A stretch of DNA of 64,000 bases, from positions 37,859 through 101,858 of the forward strand of contig NZ_LIKT01000017.1 of the NCBI RefSeq assembly GCF_001294455.1. The letters run 5' to 3'. The translations under genes and the position numbers were made by a program. A model generated the notes under the pieces. That model was not told where the DNA came from. It saw only the letters and a list, made by a program, of their open reading frames with translations, and ran no database searches. The stretch is from Phaeobacter sp. 11ANDIMAR09. Its GTDB lineage: Bacteria > Pseudomonadota > Alphaproteobacteria > Rhodobacterales > Rhodobacteraceae. Shown here in pieces: positions 1 to 10,246 of this stretch; position 1 is the stretch's first letter, and each line of letters opens with the position of its first letter.

Positions 1-570
1 AAGGATGTGCCCAACGCGGTGGCCGGCAGTGCTCAGATCATGTTCCTGGAGGGCTATCTCTTTGACAAGGACAAAGGCAAGAGCGCCTTTATGGAAGCGG
101 CCCGTGATTGCCGCAAAGGCGGCGGCAAATCCGGCATCGCCATTTCCGACCCTTTCTGCGTTGAACGCCATCGGGCGGATTTCTTGTCGCTGATCGAAAA
201 TGATCTGGATTTTGTCATCGGCAATGAGGACGAAATCAAATCCCTATTCGAAACCGATGATCTGGACGCTGCTCTGGCCAAGACAAGCGCGATCTGCCCG
301 CTGGTGGTCTGCACCCGTTCGGGCGACGGGGTCACCGTGATTGGGAACGGCGCCCGGATCGACGTGCCGGTGACCAAAGTGGTGCCAGTCGATGCAACCG
401 GAGCCGGCGATCAGTTTGCCGCAGGTTTTCTGTTTGGCCTGGCCACCGGCCGCGATCTGGAAACCTGTGCCAAGATCGGCAATATCTGCGCCGCCGAGGT
501 GATCAGCCACATCGGGCCGCGCCCCGAAGCAAATATGCAAGACCTGCTGCGCGAAGCGGGCCTGCTCTAA
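1..570 (+). CDS. Adenosine kinase, PfkB family (3' part)
   Basis: C-terminal 189 codons of a ribokinase/PfkB-family sugar or nucleoside kinase; the reading frame is open to the first base of the window, so the start is missing. The anion-hole and catalytic-base motif DATGAGDQFAAGF is intact near residue 135 of the visible part. The tail reading AAEVISHIGPRP is the pattern I associate with proteobacterial adenosine kinases, which phosphorylate adenosine to AMP. Substrate is inferred from that family resemblance; another PfkB sugar kinase is possible. A repeat element (604-665) begins 33 bases after the stop. Confidence 0.8.
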   Translation, partial: KDVPNAVAGSAQIMFLEGYLFDKDKGKSAFMEAARDCRKGGGKSGIAISDPFCVERHRADFLSLIENDLDFVIGNEDEIKSLFETDDLDAALAKTSAICPLVVCTRSGDGVTVIGNGARIDVPVTKVVPVDATGAGDQFAAGFLFGLATGRDLETCAKIGNICAAEVISHIGPRPEANMQDLLREAGLL

Positions 571-603
571 GCAAAGGCCTGTCGCCGAACAGCACAGCGG
601 GCG

Positions 604-665
604 GCTCCCGCCCGTCGCCCCTATCGCCATAGGCGAGAGGGCTCCCGTTGGGCCCGGCGCGGGCC
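604..665 (+). repeat. Two-hairpin 3'-UTR element, copy A
   Basis: Read in the sense of the upstream kinase gene, it begins with GCTCCCGCCCGTC (604-616). Then comes a hairpin with CCCT/AGGG outer and CGCC/GGCG inner pairs (619-641), then CCCGTTGGG (644-652), then a GGCCCG/CGGGCC hairpin (651-665). The two conserved blocks also occur in copies B, C and D, while the stem sequences differ. It lies between the kinase stop and the end of the convergent marR gene. There is no U-tract, so it is not a classical terminator. Confidence 0.7.
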
Positions 666-708
666 GGCCCAGCCGCCCCGCGTCACCGCCCCTGTCCCGG
701 GTTTGTCC

Positions 709-1209
709 TTAGTCCAGGGCCTGATCCACTGCGATCTGAGCGCGCGACAACAGAACCTGAAAGGCTTCGCGCTCTGCGCGCGGCATTGCCGCCAGCAAGG
801 TTTCCTGTGTCGCCACATGCGCCTCCAGAACCTGATCAATCAAATCCAGCCCCTCGGCGCTCAGCTCAATCAGAAAACTGCGGCTGTCGTCAGGATTGAT
901 CTGGCGCTGCACCAGGCCTTCGGATTCGAGGCGGGAAATGCGGTTGGTCATGGTGCCCGAGGTCACCATCGTGGCTTCGAGCAAGTTCCCCGGCGACAAC
1001 CGGTAAGGGGCGCCCGCACGGCGTAGGGTCGCCAGCACGTCAAATTTGGCAGCATTCAGCCCAAAGCGCGCAAAGGTCGCCTGCATGCCCGCCTGATAGG
1101 AAAGGTAGAGTCGCGCAACCCGCCCGATGATACCCATGGCGTTAACGTCCAGGTCCGGCCGCTCCCGCGCCCATTGCTCGGTTATGAAGTCCACATGATC
1201 CATGCACAT
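709..1209 (-). CDS. MarR family transcriptional regulator
   Basis: A 166-residue winged-helix regulator of the usual MarR length. The central part (about residues 50-110) holds the winged HTH with AGAPYRLSPGNL, the recognition helix TSGTMTNRISRLE, and the wing ending in QINPDDSRSFLIEL. The start at 1209 has GAGG eight bases upstream; an ATG two codons later is the alternative. It is divergent from an EamA transporter gene, and two 16-bp inverted repeats lie between them. It therefore probably represses itself and the transporter; the ligand is unknown. Confidence 0.9.
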   Translation of the reverse strand: MCMDHVDFITEQWARERPDLDVNAMGIIGRVARLYLSYQAGMQATFARFGLNAAKFDVLATLRRAGAPYRLSPGNLLEATMVTSGTMTNRISRLESEGLVQRQINPDDSRSFLIELSAEGLDLIDQVLEAHVATQETLLAAMPRAEREAFQVLLSRAQIAVDQALD

Positions 1210-1225
1210 AGTCTGTGCCTCATTT

Positions 1226-1241
1226 ATCTTGAAGTCAAGAT
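1226..1241. promoter_or_regulatory. Probable MarR operator 1
   Basis: Perfect inverted repeat ATCTTGA-AG-TCAAGAT in the divergent marR/transporter promoter region. Spacing and size fit a MarR dimer site. A second, near-identical copy lies 26 bp away. Binding by the adjacent MarR protein is inferred from position. Confidence 0.65.
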
Positions 1242-1251
1242 TTAAACGGTT

Positions 1252-1267
1252 ATCTTCACATCAAGAT
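1252..1267. promoter_or_regulatory. Probable MarR operator 2
   Basis: The 16-bp sequence ATCTTCACATCAAGAT matches operator 1 at 13 of 16 positions and keeps the ATCTT/AAGAT dyad. It ends six bases before the transporter ribosome-binding site (TAGGAG, 1273-1278), so a bound repressor would block transcription or initiation of the transporter gene. Confidence 0.6.
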
Positions 1268-1285
1268 ACTTATAGGAGACATGAG

Positions 1286-2149
1286 ATGACCCGTATGGAC
1301 CTGCTGTACACCGCTCTTGCCCCGGCCATCTGGGGCAGCAGCTACATCGTGACGACCAGCCTGTTGCCGGGCCAGTCCCCTTTGCTGGTGGCACTGTTGC
1401 GCGCGCTGCCCGCCGGGCTGATCCTCCTGCTGTTCGTCCGACAGCTGCCCTCCCTTGCCTGGATGCCAAAACTGCTGATTCTGGCGGCGCTGAACTTTTC
1501 CCTGTTCTGGACCCTGCTCTTTGTCTCGGCCTATCGGCTGCCGGGTGGGGTGGCCGCAACCCTGGGGGCGGCGCAGCCGCTCTTGGTGGTTTTCTTCTCT
1601 GCCTATGCTCTCAAGACCCCCATCCGACCCTCCGCCTTATTGGCAGCCGCGCTGAGCATCTTTGGCGTCGCCCTGCTGGTGCTGACCCCGGCTGCAAGAC
1701 TGGATCTTTGGGGGATTCTGGCAGGACTGGGCGGCGCCGCATCCATGGCGGCGGGAGTGGTTCTGAGCCGCAAATGGCAGCCCCCGGTCCCGCCACTCAC
1801 CTTTACCGCCTGGCAGTTGACCGCTGGGGGTCTGTTGCTGCTTCCCTTTGTTGCCCCGAATCTCGGCGCTATTGCCGCGCTCACCGCGACCAATCTCATC
1901 GGCCTTGCCTATATGAGCCTGATCGGCGGTGCCCTAACCTATGTCCTGTGGTTTCGCGGTCTCGCTCGGATCGAACCTGCAAAGGTCTCTTTGCTGGGGG
2001 TACTCAGCCCGCTCACAGCCGTCATCCTGGGCTGGGTCTTACTGGCCGAAGATCTGACAGCTGCGCAGATTGCGGGCGCCACGCTCGCCCTGTTCAGCCT
2101 GTGGCTGGGACAAAGCGATCTGAACCTGAAACGCCGCTCACCAGCCTAG
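1286..2149 (+). CDS. EamA/DMT family transporter
   Basis: A 287-residue inner-membrane protein with about ten hydrophobic segments in two EamA repeats. The typical first-helix motif PAIWGSSYIVT is near residue 12, and the second repeat starts with WGILAGLGGAAS. The ATG at 1286 is chosen because TAGGAG sits just upstream; a longer in-frame extension to 1202 would run through the operators. Members export small metabolites, amino acids or drugs. Control by the divergent MarR suggests a toxic or catabolic small-molecule substrate, which cannot be named from sequence. Confidence 0.9.
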   Translation: MTRMDLLYTALAPAIWGSSYIVTTSLLPGQSPLLVALLRALPAGLILLLFVRQLPSLAWMPKLLILAALNFSLFWTLLFVSAYRLPGGVAATLGAAQPLLVVFFSAYALKTPIRPSALLAAALSIFGVALLVLTPAARLDLWGILAGLGGAASMAAGVVLSRKWQPPVPPLTFTAWQLTAGGLLLLPFVAPNLGAIAALTATNLIGLAYMSLIGGALTYVLWFRGLARIEPAKVSLLGVLSPLTAVILGWVLLAEDLTAAQIAGATLALFSLWLGQSDLNLKRRSPA

Positions 2150-2159
2150 GCCAATTTGG

Positions 2160-2184
2160 GGCAGGCCTTTAACCTAGGCCTGCC
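2160..2184. terminator. Hairpin between convergent genes
   Basis: GGCAGGCCT and AGGCCTGCC pair perfectly around a 7-nt loop between the ends of the transporter and rppH genes. No U-tract follows on either strand, so it is a terminator-like or mRNA-end-stabilising hairpin rather than a strong intrinsic terminator. Confidence 0.5.
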
Positions 2185-2187
2185 GCG

Positions 2188-2670
2188 TCAGAAATGCGCC
2201 GCAAATTCCTGCACGACGCGGGCATAGACTTCCCGTTTAAAAGGAACAATCTTTTCAACCAGTTGATCCACCGGCTGCCAGCACCAATCCGAAAACTCAG
2301 GGTGTTCGGTTTCGATATCCACCTGATCATCCTGGCCAAGAAAGCGCATCAGATACCATTTCTGTTCCTGACCGCGGTACTTACCACCCCAGAATTTGGG
2401 CACCACATCATGGGGCAGATCATAGGGCAGCCACCCATCGCTTTCAGCAATGATCTCAACCAAGTCCTGCGTGACACCGGTTTCTTCTTCCAGCTCCCGC
2501 AGGGCTGCGACCCGGGCGTCCTCCCCTCGGTCAATCCCGCCCTGTGGCATCTGCCATGCGTCCTGAAACCGATCCTTGCGCTGCGCCACAAAGACATGAT
2601 TGGCCGCATTCACCAGCATGATGCCTACATTGGGGCGATAGGGCAGCTTTGCAATTTCTTCGGGCGTCAT
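2188..2670 (-). CDS. rppH: RNA pyrophosphohydrolase
   Basis: A 160-residue Nudix hydrolase. The start at 2670 follows GGAGA. The protein begins [18 protein letters not shown], and the Nudix box runs from GGIDRGED through REELEEETG-type residues (here RELEEETGV) near residues 45-65. The later KWYLMRFLG and EFSDWCW segments are characteristic of RppH, which removes pyrophosphate from 5'-triphosphorylated RNA to trigger decay and can also hydrolyse diadenosine polyphosphates. It is a single gene, convergent with the upstream transporter. Confidence 0.92.
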   Translation of the reverse strand: MTPEEIAKLPYRPNVGIMLVNAANHVFVAQRKDRFQDAWQMPQGGIDRGEDARVAALRELEEETGVTQDLVEIIAESDGWLPYDLPHDVVPKFWGGKYRGQEQKWYLMRFLGQDDQVDIETEHPEFSDWCWQPVDQLVEKIVPFKREVYARVVQEFAAHF

Positions 2671-2817
2671 TCTGGTCTCCTCGGGCATTGGTGCCAGGGC
2701 AAGAACAGCCGTGGCACAACACTGTAATGCATCGCGGCAATGCAATGTCTCTCTCGGCTTCCCTTAGACCCTGTGTCGTCAGGGCAGGCAAGGGGGTGAC
2801 GCCGCGTTTCACGGTGA

Positions 2818-4896
<2,079 letters not shown>

Positions 4897-4979
4897 GCTG
4901 CCACAGCCGCTCTGAAAGCCAGTCCTCCCGCGCCCGCAGATGTCCTGGCCTTGGGCCAGGCCACCTTCCGTGCGACCTT

Positions 4980-5060
4980 GGGGGTAGCGCCGCGCGCTTT
5001 ACGCGCGGCGCTACCCCCAACGGGAGGCGGCTTTGCCAAAAGCCAACGACGGGCGGGAGC
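4980..5060 (-). repeat. Two-hairpin 3'-UTR element, copy B
   Basis: Oriented with the minus-strand ABM gene, whose stop is 13 bases away. On the plus strand it reads: a 17-bp perfect stem around a 5-nt loop (4980-5018), CCCAACGGG (5016-5024), hairpin GGCTTT-GCCA-AAAGCC (5029-5044), then GACGGGCGGGAGC (5048-5060). The conserved blocks match the other copies; the stems do not. A further small stem CCTGGCC/GGCCAGG lies just outside, near 4943-4961. Confidence 0.75.
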
Positions 5061-5073
5061 CCCCCTTGATAGA

Positions 5074-5424
5074 TCAATCCACAGCATGGGAGGCTCTGCT
5101 ATCTGCAGGCGCCTCCTCCCGGTCCTGCAGGCCATAATCACGCAGCACTTCAGCCACCCTGAGCCGATAGTTGGCAAAGATGCCCTGGCGGCCTTTGCTT
5201 TGTGCGGCGCGGTGCTCAGCCAATTGTCGCCATTTCAGCACCGCTGCCTCATCGCGGAAGAAAGACAGGGACAGCAGCTTGTCTGGCTGGCTGAGGCTCT
5301 GGAAGCGTTCCACGGACAAAAAACCATCCACCTGTTCCAGCAGGGGTTTCAGCTCGCTGGCAATCTCCAGATAGCTGGCCTTTTGCCCCTCGGCGATCTC
5401 AACTTCAAAGATGACAGCAATCAC
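5074..5424 (-). CDS. Antibiotic biosynthesis monooxygenase (ABM) domain protein
   Basis: A 116-residue single-domain ABM-fold protein: IFEVEIAEGQKASYLEIASELKP, then the DGFLSVERF strand and FRDEAAVLKWRQLAEHR, the usual dimeric alpha-beta barrel pattern. The start is a GTG at 5424 with AGGAG upstream; it overlaps the stop of the preceding NIPSNAP gene by four bases (GTGA), so the two are translationally coupled. Such proteins act as small cofactor-free oxygenases or heme-binding enzymes; no substrate can be assigned here. A C-terminal tail rich in Ala/Asp/Ser is not part of the domain. Confidence 0.82.
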   Translation of the reverse strand: MIAVIFEVEIAEGQKASYLEIASELKPLLEQVDGFLSVERFQSLSQPDKLLSLSFFRDEAAVLKWRQLAEHRAAQSKGRQGIFANYRLRVAEVLRDYGLQDREEAPADSRASHAVD

Positions 5425-5756
5425 CTGCGCGCTCCTGTAGTGGGTGCATTTGGCGCTGAGGCCAGTTTCAAAAAGCTGCGCTCCTCGCGCAGGATAAACC
5501 GCTCTTTCTGGGCAAAGGCGTAGTTTTCCTGCCCCAGAGGGTCGGCGGCCAATCGCGCCCGATAGGCCTCGTAGCTGGCCAGATCCGCAATATTGTAAAT
5601 CCCATAGGCCTGGGTTGCCGACCCTTCGTGCGGCGCAAAATAGCCGATCAAATCGGCACCGTTGCGCGGAATGGCCCGCCCCCAATTCTGCGCATAGCGA
5701 CGAAAATCCTCCGTCTTGGTCGGATCGATCTGATAGCGGATAATACAGGTGAGCAT
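5421..5756 (-). CDS. NIPSNAP family protein
   Basis: A 111-residue protein starting MLTCIIRYQIDPTKTEDF, with the RYAQNWGRAIPRNGADLIGYF strand-helix pattern typical of bacterial NIPSNAP proteins, which share the ferredoxin-like dimeric barrel with ABM domains. It is the first gene of a two-gene operon with the ABM protein, joined by a GTGA overlap. The function of bacterial NIPSNAPs is poorly known. The pairing of two barrel proteins suggests a common small-molecule substrate or a hetero-oligomer, which is inference only. Confidence 0.82.
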   Translation of the reverse strand: MLTCIIRYQIDPTKTEDFRRYAQNWGRAIPRNGADLIGYFAPHEGSATQAYGIYNIADLASYEAYRARLAADPLGQENYAFAQKERFILREERSFLKLASAPNAPTTGARR

Positions 5757-5907
5757 TCTGAGGTCCTTTGTGCTTGAGCACCCCGTTCATAGCCCGCAAT
5801 GGAAACAAAACGCTTCGGTCCAGAGCGAACCCTTTGCGACACGCCCAGCCCCCCTTTGCCAGGCAGCGCGACGACAGCCGCGCTGCAACACCAAGTCCAC
5901 CTCTTGT

Positions 5908-6363
5908 CTAATCCGTGACGGTAATGGTGATCACATCCGAAACGACCGGAGTGCTATGAGGGACATGACCCAGATCCCCCATCACCAGCTGCAAAGTATG
6001 CGCGCCTGGTGCCAGCTCCACTGTGGTTTCGGTCTGACCGCCACCAAAATGCAGGTGGTTCTCATCCGCCGGAATGCCATAGGACAATTCATCTGCGCCA
6101 TCCTCGCCCTGCCCCAAAGGCGGGCGGTCGATCAGCAGATGATGGTGCCCGGTATTTTCCTTTTCTGTCCCGGCTGGCGCAACCCCCATGCCCGACAGAC
6201 CAAAGACCACCTTCACGGGCGAGCTCACCTCTGCCCCATCGGTGAGATTGACGATATAGACCCGCGCCTCCGGATTTGCGGCGGTCTCGCCGCCGGCCCA
6301 GAGGGGCGACGTCAATAGAGTTGCAAAACAGAGTGCGGCACCAAGTGCTGTGAAACGTTTCAT
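5908..6363 (-). CDS. DUF4399 exported protein
   Basis: A 151-residue protein with an N-terminal signal peptide (MKRFTALGAALCFATLLTSPLWAGG) and one DUF4399 domain. The hallmark is the GHHHLLIDRPP segment, with further conserved histidines in DENHLHFGGGQTE and an APGAHTLQLVMGD strand. The clustered histidines suggest metal binding in the periplasm, but no activity is established. The start at 6363 follows GGGAGGAATAAGT; an earlier in-frame codon at 6378 would spoil the signal peptide. It is a single gene. Confidence 0.85.
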   Translation of the reverse strand: MKRFTALGAALCFATLLTSPLWAGGETAANPEARVYIVNLTDGAEVSSPVKVVFGLSGMGVAPAGTEKENTGHHHLLIDRPPLGQGEDGADELSYGIPADENHLHFGGGQTETTVELAPGAHTLQLVMGDLGHVPHSTPVVSDVITITVTD

Positions 6364-6566
6364 ACTTATTCCTCCCAAACCAATTAACCCAGCCAGCTTA
6401 GCCGATTGGGTGCAAAATCAAAGCCAGTGTCATTCACGTTTTATCCAGCCCCTTCCGTACAGCCCTGTTTTTAAAACGGGTCATTGCGACCCAAAGCCGG
6501 AAAATCCGCTTGCCGTAGCCCCTGTCCCCTATCAGGGTGCAGGGGACCACACCCCTCGAGGCTCCA

Positions 6567-7484
6567 ATGATCTTTGCCACAATCCTTCTGGGCCTCATCC
6601 CCAGCTTTTTGATGGTTGCCATCGGTGGGTTGGTTCGCAACCGCCTCAGCCCCGAAGCCTGGCAAGGGTTGGACCGGCTCAACTTTGAAGTCCTGTTTCC
6701 GGCTTTGCTGTTCTTTGCGGCCTGCGGGCGCCCGATCGCGCCGATTGAAGTGCTGCGTATCGGACCGGCTGTTTGGGCAATCATCGGATTGGCGCTCGCC
6801 TTGGGCTATCTGGCCCGCCGATTGGGGCCGGACAGCTTTCTTGATTTTGCCGGGGCCTGGCAGACAAGTTGGCGCTTCAACACTGCCATCGCCTTTGTCG
6901 CGATCCCTACCCTCGACCCTGCCCTGATCGGGCAGATGGCCATTGCCGTAGGGATGGCTGTTCCCGTGGCCAATATTCTGGCGGTCACAGCCCTGTCGCG
7001 CGGCGGTAGTCTGTCCTTTGTTTCCACCCTTAGAAAAGTCATGGGCAACCCATTCCTGATTGCCTCCGTGGCTGGGGTTGCGGTCGGGGTTTCCAGCTAC
7101 AAGATCCCAGCGCCACTTCTGGCCCCTGCCGAAATGCTGGCAAAGGCCGCCATTCCCATTGCTCTGCTCTCAATTGGTGCCACGATGAATTGGCGCGCGC
7201 TGACGCGGCTTGACCGTTTCAACGGCACCCTGTGTCTGGTGCGACTGGTCCTGGTCCCAGCAATCGTGTTTGGCCTCTGCCTGGCCTTGCCGCTCGGCGA
7301 CGCGCTGTCGGCAGTCTTCATCCTGTTTGCCGCTTTGCCAACCGCCTCGGCGGCGCATGTGCTGGCTTCTGGTTTTGGCGCGGATCGCAGATTGGTCGCC
7401 ACCTTGATTGCGCAATCTACTTTGCTGGCTGCGGTGACATTGCCCCTGTGGATCCTGGCTACCAAGCTGGCTTTCCTGAACTAA
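6567..7484 (+). CDS. AEC (auxin efflux carrier) family transporter
   Basis: A 305-residue inner-membrane protein with about ten hydrophobic helices. It shows AEC hallmarks: FLMVAIGGLVRN at the N terminus, GRPIAPIEVL in the first half, and near the end FAALPTASAAHVLASGFG, the typical P-T-x-x-x-x-x-x-L-A motif. AEC proteins move organic acids or auxin-like anions. The LysR gene 145 bases downstream on the same strand may control it or be a separate unit. Start 6567 is chosen at the first helix; the ribosome-binding site is weak (CGAGG). Confidence 0.85.
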   Translation: MIFATILLGLIPSFLMVAIGGLVRNRLSPEAWQGLDRLNFEVLFPALLFFAACGRPIAPIEVLRIGPAVWAIIGLALALGYLARRLGPDSFLDFAGAWQTSWRFNTAIAFVAIPTLDPALIGQMAIAVGMAVPVANILAVTALSRGGSLSFVSTLRKVMGNPFLIASVAGVAVGVSSYKIPAPLLAPAEMLAKAAIPIALLSIGATMNWRALTRLDRFNGTLCLVRLVLVPAIVFGLCLALPLGDALSAVFILFAALPTASAAHVLASGFGADRRLVATLIAQSTLLAAVTLPLWILATKLAFLN

Positions 7485-7629
7485 AAGCCAAATTCAGCCC
7501 CATTGTGCAAGTGTTTCCAGGGACGGAACGATAGCGGGAAAACCCTGCAATTATCCCACCACCGCCCCGTTCTTGCCCGAATTCAACGCCAAACACAGGT
7601 CCAGAAGAGGCAAAGAGAGGACCCTGTTG

Positions 7630-8547
7630 ATGGATCGACTGACCGAAATGGAAGCCTTTGCCAATGTCGTGGACCAAGGCGGGTTCACCGACGCGGCAAA
7701 GAAGATGGGGATTTCAAAATCCGCAGTATCAAAACATGTCTCGAGTCTGGAGACCCGCCTCGGCGCCCGGTTGTTAAACCGCACCACCCGCCGCGTCTCG
7801 CCCACCGAAATTGGCCTGGCCTATTATGACCGCGCCCGTCGGGTGCTGAATGATGCGGGCGAGGCCGACGCACTGGTGTCTTCGATGCAATCCGCCCCTT
7901 CGGGCCTGCTGCGGATCTCTGTGGCAACCGATTTTGGCGTCAACCACCTGTCGCCGGTGCTCTCAGACTTCCTGCGGGACTTCCCGGACATCACCGTCAA
8001 CATGGTGCTCAACAACCGCTACGTCGAGCTGATTTCCGAAGGCTTTGACATGGCCCTGCGCATCGGGGAACTAGAAGACAGCTCGCTCAAAGCCCGCAAG
8101 CTCACCGAGACCACCAAGCGGATGATTGCCTCTCCCAGCTACCTCGAGCAATTTGGCCGACCGCAAAAGATCGACGATCTCAACACCCACAAGCTGCTGC
8201 ATTACTCCAACCAGTCCAGTGGCAATGTCTGGAAAATCACCGCCCCGTCAGGCGAGAAGCGCCAGGTACGAACCACGGGCTGGCTGTCAGTAAACGATGG
8301 GCAATCCCTGCTCAACGCTGCGATCTCCGGTCTCGGCATCGCCTATCTGCCCAGCTATCTCTATGCTGAAGCCATGGAAGAAGGCCTCGTCGAAGACGTC
8401 ATGCCCAATCTGCCAATGGAGACCCAAGGCATCTATGCGGTCTATCCTCCGGGCAAGTTTACCCAGCCCAAGGTGCGCGCCTTTATCGATTTTCTGGCGC
8501 ATTCCTTTGCCGGCAAGGACAGTGAAGATTGGCGTCAGTCCGCCTGA
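7630..8547 (+). CDS. LysR family transcriptional regulator
   Basis: A 305-residue LysR regulator of normal length. The winged HTH covers residues 1-60 (FANVVDQGGFTDAAKKMGISKSAVSKHVSSLE is the conserved stretch; helix-turn-helix at about 18-37). It is followed by the effector domain with LLRISVATDFGVNHL and GLGIAYLPSYLYAEAMEEGLV. The start at 7630 follows AGAGAGGACCC. A strong intrinsic terminator follows the gene. The effector is unknown; the neighbouring AEC transporter is the nearest candidate target. Confidence 0.92.
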   Translation: MDRLTEMEAFANVVDQGGFTDAAKKMGISKSAVSKHVSSLETRLGARLLNRTTRRVSPTEIGLAYYDRARRVLNDAGEADALVSSMQSAPSGLLRISVATDFGVNHLSPVLSDFLRDFPDITVNMVLNNRYVELISEGFDMALRIGELEDSSLKARKLTETTKRMIASPSYLEQFGRPQKIDDLNTHKLLHYSNQSSGNVWKITAPSGEKRQVRTTGWLSVNDGQSLLNAAISGLGIAYLPSYLYAEAMEEGLVEDVMPNLPMETQGIYAVYPPGKFTQPKVRAFIDFLAHSFAGKDSEDWRQSA

Positions 8548-8576
8548 TCTTCTCCGCTCCAGACGACCTTCTTTGC

Positions 8577-8610
8577 AAAACTGCTCTCGCCTCGGCGGAG
8601 CAGTTTTTTT
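8577..8610 (+). terminator. Rho-independent terminator of the lysR gene
   Basis: The stem AAAACTGCTC/GAGCAGTTTT closes an 11-nt loop and runs straight into seven Ts, 30 bases after the lysR stop. Confidence 0.85.
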
Positions 8611-8658
8611 CATCAGGTCTCAATAAATTGGTCGCGTGAAATCGGGTTAACAGGTAGC

Positions 8659-9663
8659 TCACATGACGAGCAGAACCACCTCTACCCGGCGGTTTTTCTC
8701 TCTGCCTGCAGCGCTGAGGTTGCTGGCAACAGGGGCCATGAACCCGGCCCCTTCAACCAACACACGCTCTTCAGAAATTGCGTAGCTTTGGACCAAAGCC
8801 TCCTTGACCGCCTGCGCACGGCGCAGCGACAGGGACTTGTTGTCCTCCAAACTGCCAACGCTATCCGTATGGCCAACGATCAGAACCTGGGCCTTTGGCT
8901 CATCCTCCAAAAAAGCCGCAAGGGGCGCCAAACTGGCAATGGCCTCTGCCCCAAGTGTCTCGGCACCAGTGTTGAAGACCACAGCTTCCAGCACCACGTG
9001 ACCCTGATCTGTCAACTGACCTGCCAGCCCGGATGTTGTCTCGCCCCGGGTCGGCTCCGGCTCGGACGCGGCCTGGAGATCGAGGGCTGTCGGCTCGGCA
9101 GAACTCAGTGTCAAAGGCGCCTGTTTGGCCGGAGCAACCTCGATCAGTTGAATATAGGTCGTGGCACCGCTGCGCGACACCAGCAGGGAGAGGGTCCGGC
9201 GAGCTTCGGACTCAGTGTCCGTACCAACAGGCATTTGGGCCGCTAGAAAATGATAGTCCGACAGGCTGACGACCATGTCCGGGGCAGGCACCACCTCGAT
9301 GCCAAAGCGAAAATCAAAGCCACCGCATTGACGGGTTTCGCATTGAAACAGGAGGTCAAAGCCCTGATCCGCAAGCTGGCGGCGCAAAACATCCACCACT
9401 TGCAAGACAGTCACATCGCCCTGCAGATGCCAGGTTTGGCGCAGGATATGGCCCTCAATCACGCGCGTTGGGATCCCTCCCTCGCCAAAGGCACCAATTG
9501 GCAGCGCATAGGTGCCCAAAACCGTTTCACGCTGCGAGCGCGGCACCGCCCCCTCGGGCAGCTGCAACAGGGCCTGCTCCCCCGCCCGCACCTGGGGGGC
9601 AAGGGGAGAGAGCGCCAACATCAAGCTGACGCCAAGGGCCACAACAGCTGGGCCACGCCTCAT
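8659..9663 (-). CDS. OmpA-family outer-membrane/peptidoglycan-binding protein
   Basis: A 334-residue exported protein. The signal peptide is about residues 1-27. A region of about 170 residues resembles DUF4892, with the cysteine pair CETRQCGGFDFR. The C-terminal OmpA domain (about 220-334) carries VLIVGHTDSVGSLEDNKSLSLRRAQAV, the peptidoglycan-binding signature. It probably tethers the envelope to the cell wall. Its ATG overlaps the stop of the upstream AhpD-like gene by four bases, an odd partner for an envelope protein. The DUF4892 assignment is from pattern memory and less certain than the OmpA domain. Confidence 0.85.
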   Translation of the reverse strand: MRRGPAVVALGVSLMLALSPLAPQVRAGEQALLQLPEGAVPRSQRETVLGTYALPIGAFGEGGIPTRVIEGHILRQTWHLQGDVTVLQVVDVLRRQLADQGFDLLFQCETRQCGGFDFRFGIEVVPAPDMVVSLSDYHFLAAQMPVGTDTESEARRTLSLLVSRSGATTYIQLIEVAPAKQAPLTLSSAEPTALDLQAASEPEPTRGETTSGLAGQLTDQGHVVLEAVVFNTGAETLGAEAIASLAPLAAFLEDEPKAQVLIVGHTDSVGSLEDNKSLSLRRAQAVKEALVQSYAISEERVLVEGAGFMAPVASNLSAAGREKNRRVEVVLLVM

Positions 9664-10232
9664 CTGGACTGCGCGTGATAGGCGTCGTTGGGCACCATGC
9701 CCGTCGCCGAGGCAACACGGTTGGACATGTTGTAAAACCCAGTGACATTGGCAATGTCCCAGATGTCCCGATCGCTGAACCCGTGCTGGCGCAGGGTCTC
9801 GCGGTCAGTCTCTTCCACCTCAGTGCTGGCCTTGGTCACCTTGACAGCAAAATCCAGCATGGCGCGCTGGCGCGGCTCCAACGGGGCCACCCGGTAATTC
9901 ATCACCAGCATTTCTCCCAGCTTGGGATCTCCGGACAGCTGGCGCACGGCGGCGCCATGGGAGGCAAGGCAATAAAAACAGCTGTTCACTGCCGATACCA
10001 CTACCGCGATCATCTCACGCTCCAGCTTGCTGAGGGCACTATCACCCAGCATCAGCTCGTTATAGAGCGCGCTGAAGGTATTGAGCTTGTTCTCGTCAAA
10101 GGCATGGGCGCGCAGCACATTGGGCACCATGCCCAGCTTTTCCTGGCAGATGTCGAAATACTTTTGCATGCCCGTGGGCAGAGGATCCAAAGGGGGTAGG
10201 TTCAATGCGGTTGGGGGTGTTTGATCGGTCAT
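9660..10232 (-). CDS. Peroxidase-related AhpD-like protein
   Basis: A 190-residue carboxymuconolactone decarboxylase/AhpD superfamily member of the peroxidase-related subfamily. The redox pair CFYCLASHG, followed by the conserved histidine, sits near residue 92, with the helical segment LSKLEREMIAVVVSAVNSC before it. AhpD proteins use the CxxC pair to reduce peroxiredoxins or peroxides. The gene sits 14 bases after the GNAT gene and overlaps the ompA-like gene (ATGA), so the three probably share a transcript. Confidence 0.88.
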   Translation of the reverse strand: MTDQTPPTALNLPPLDPLPTGMQKYFDICQEKLGMVPNVLRAHAFDENKLNTFSALYNELMLGDSALSKLEREMIAVVVSAVNSCFYCLASHGAAVRQLSGDPKLGEMLVMNYRVAPLEPRQRAMLDFAVKVTKASTEVEETDRETLRQHGFSDRDIWDIANVTGFYNMSNRVASATGMVPNDAYHAQSR

Positions 10233-10246
10233 GATAATTCAAGCTC

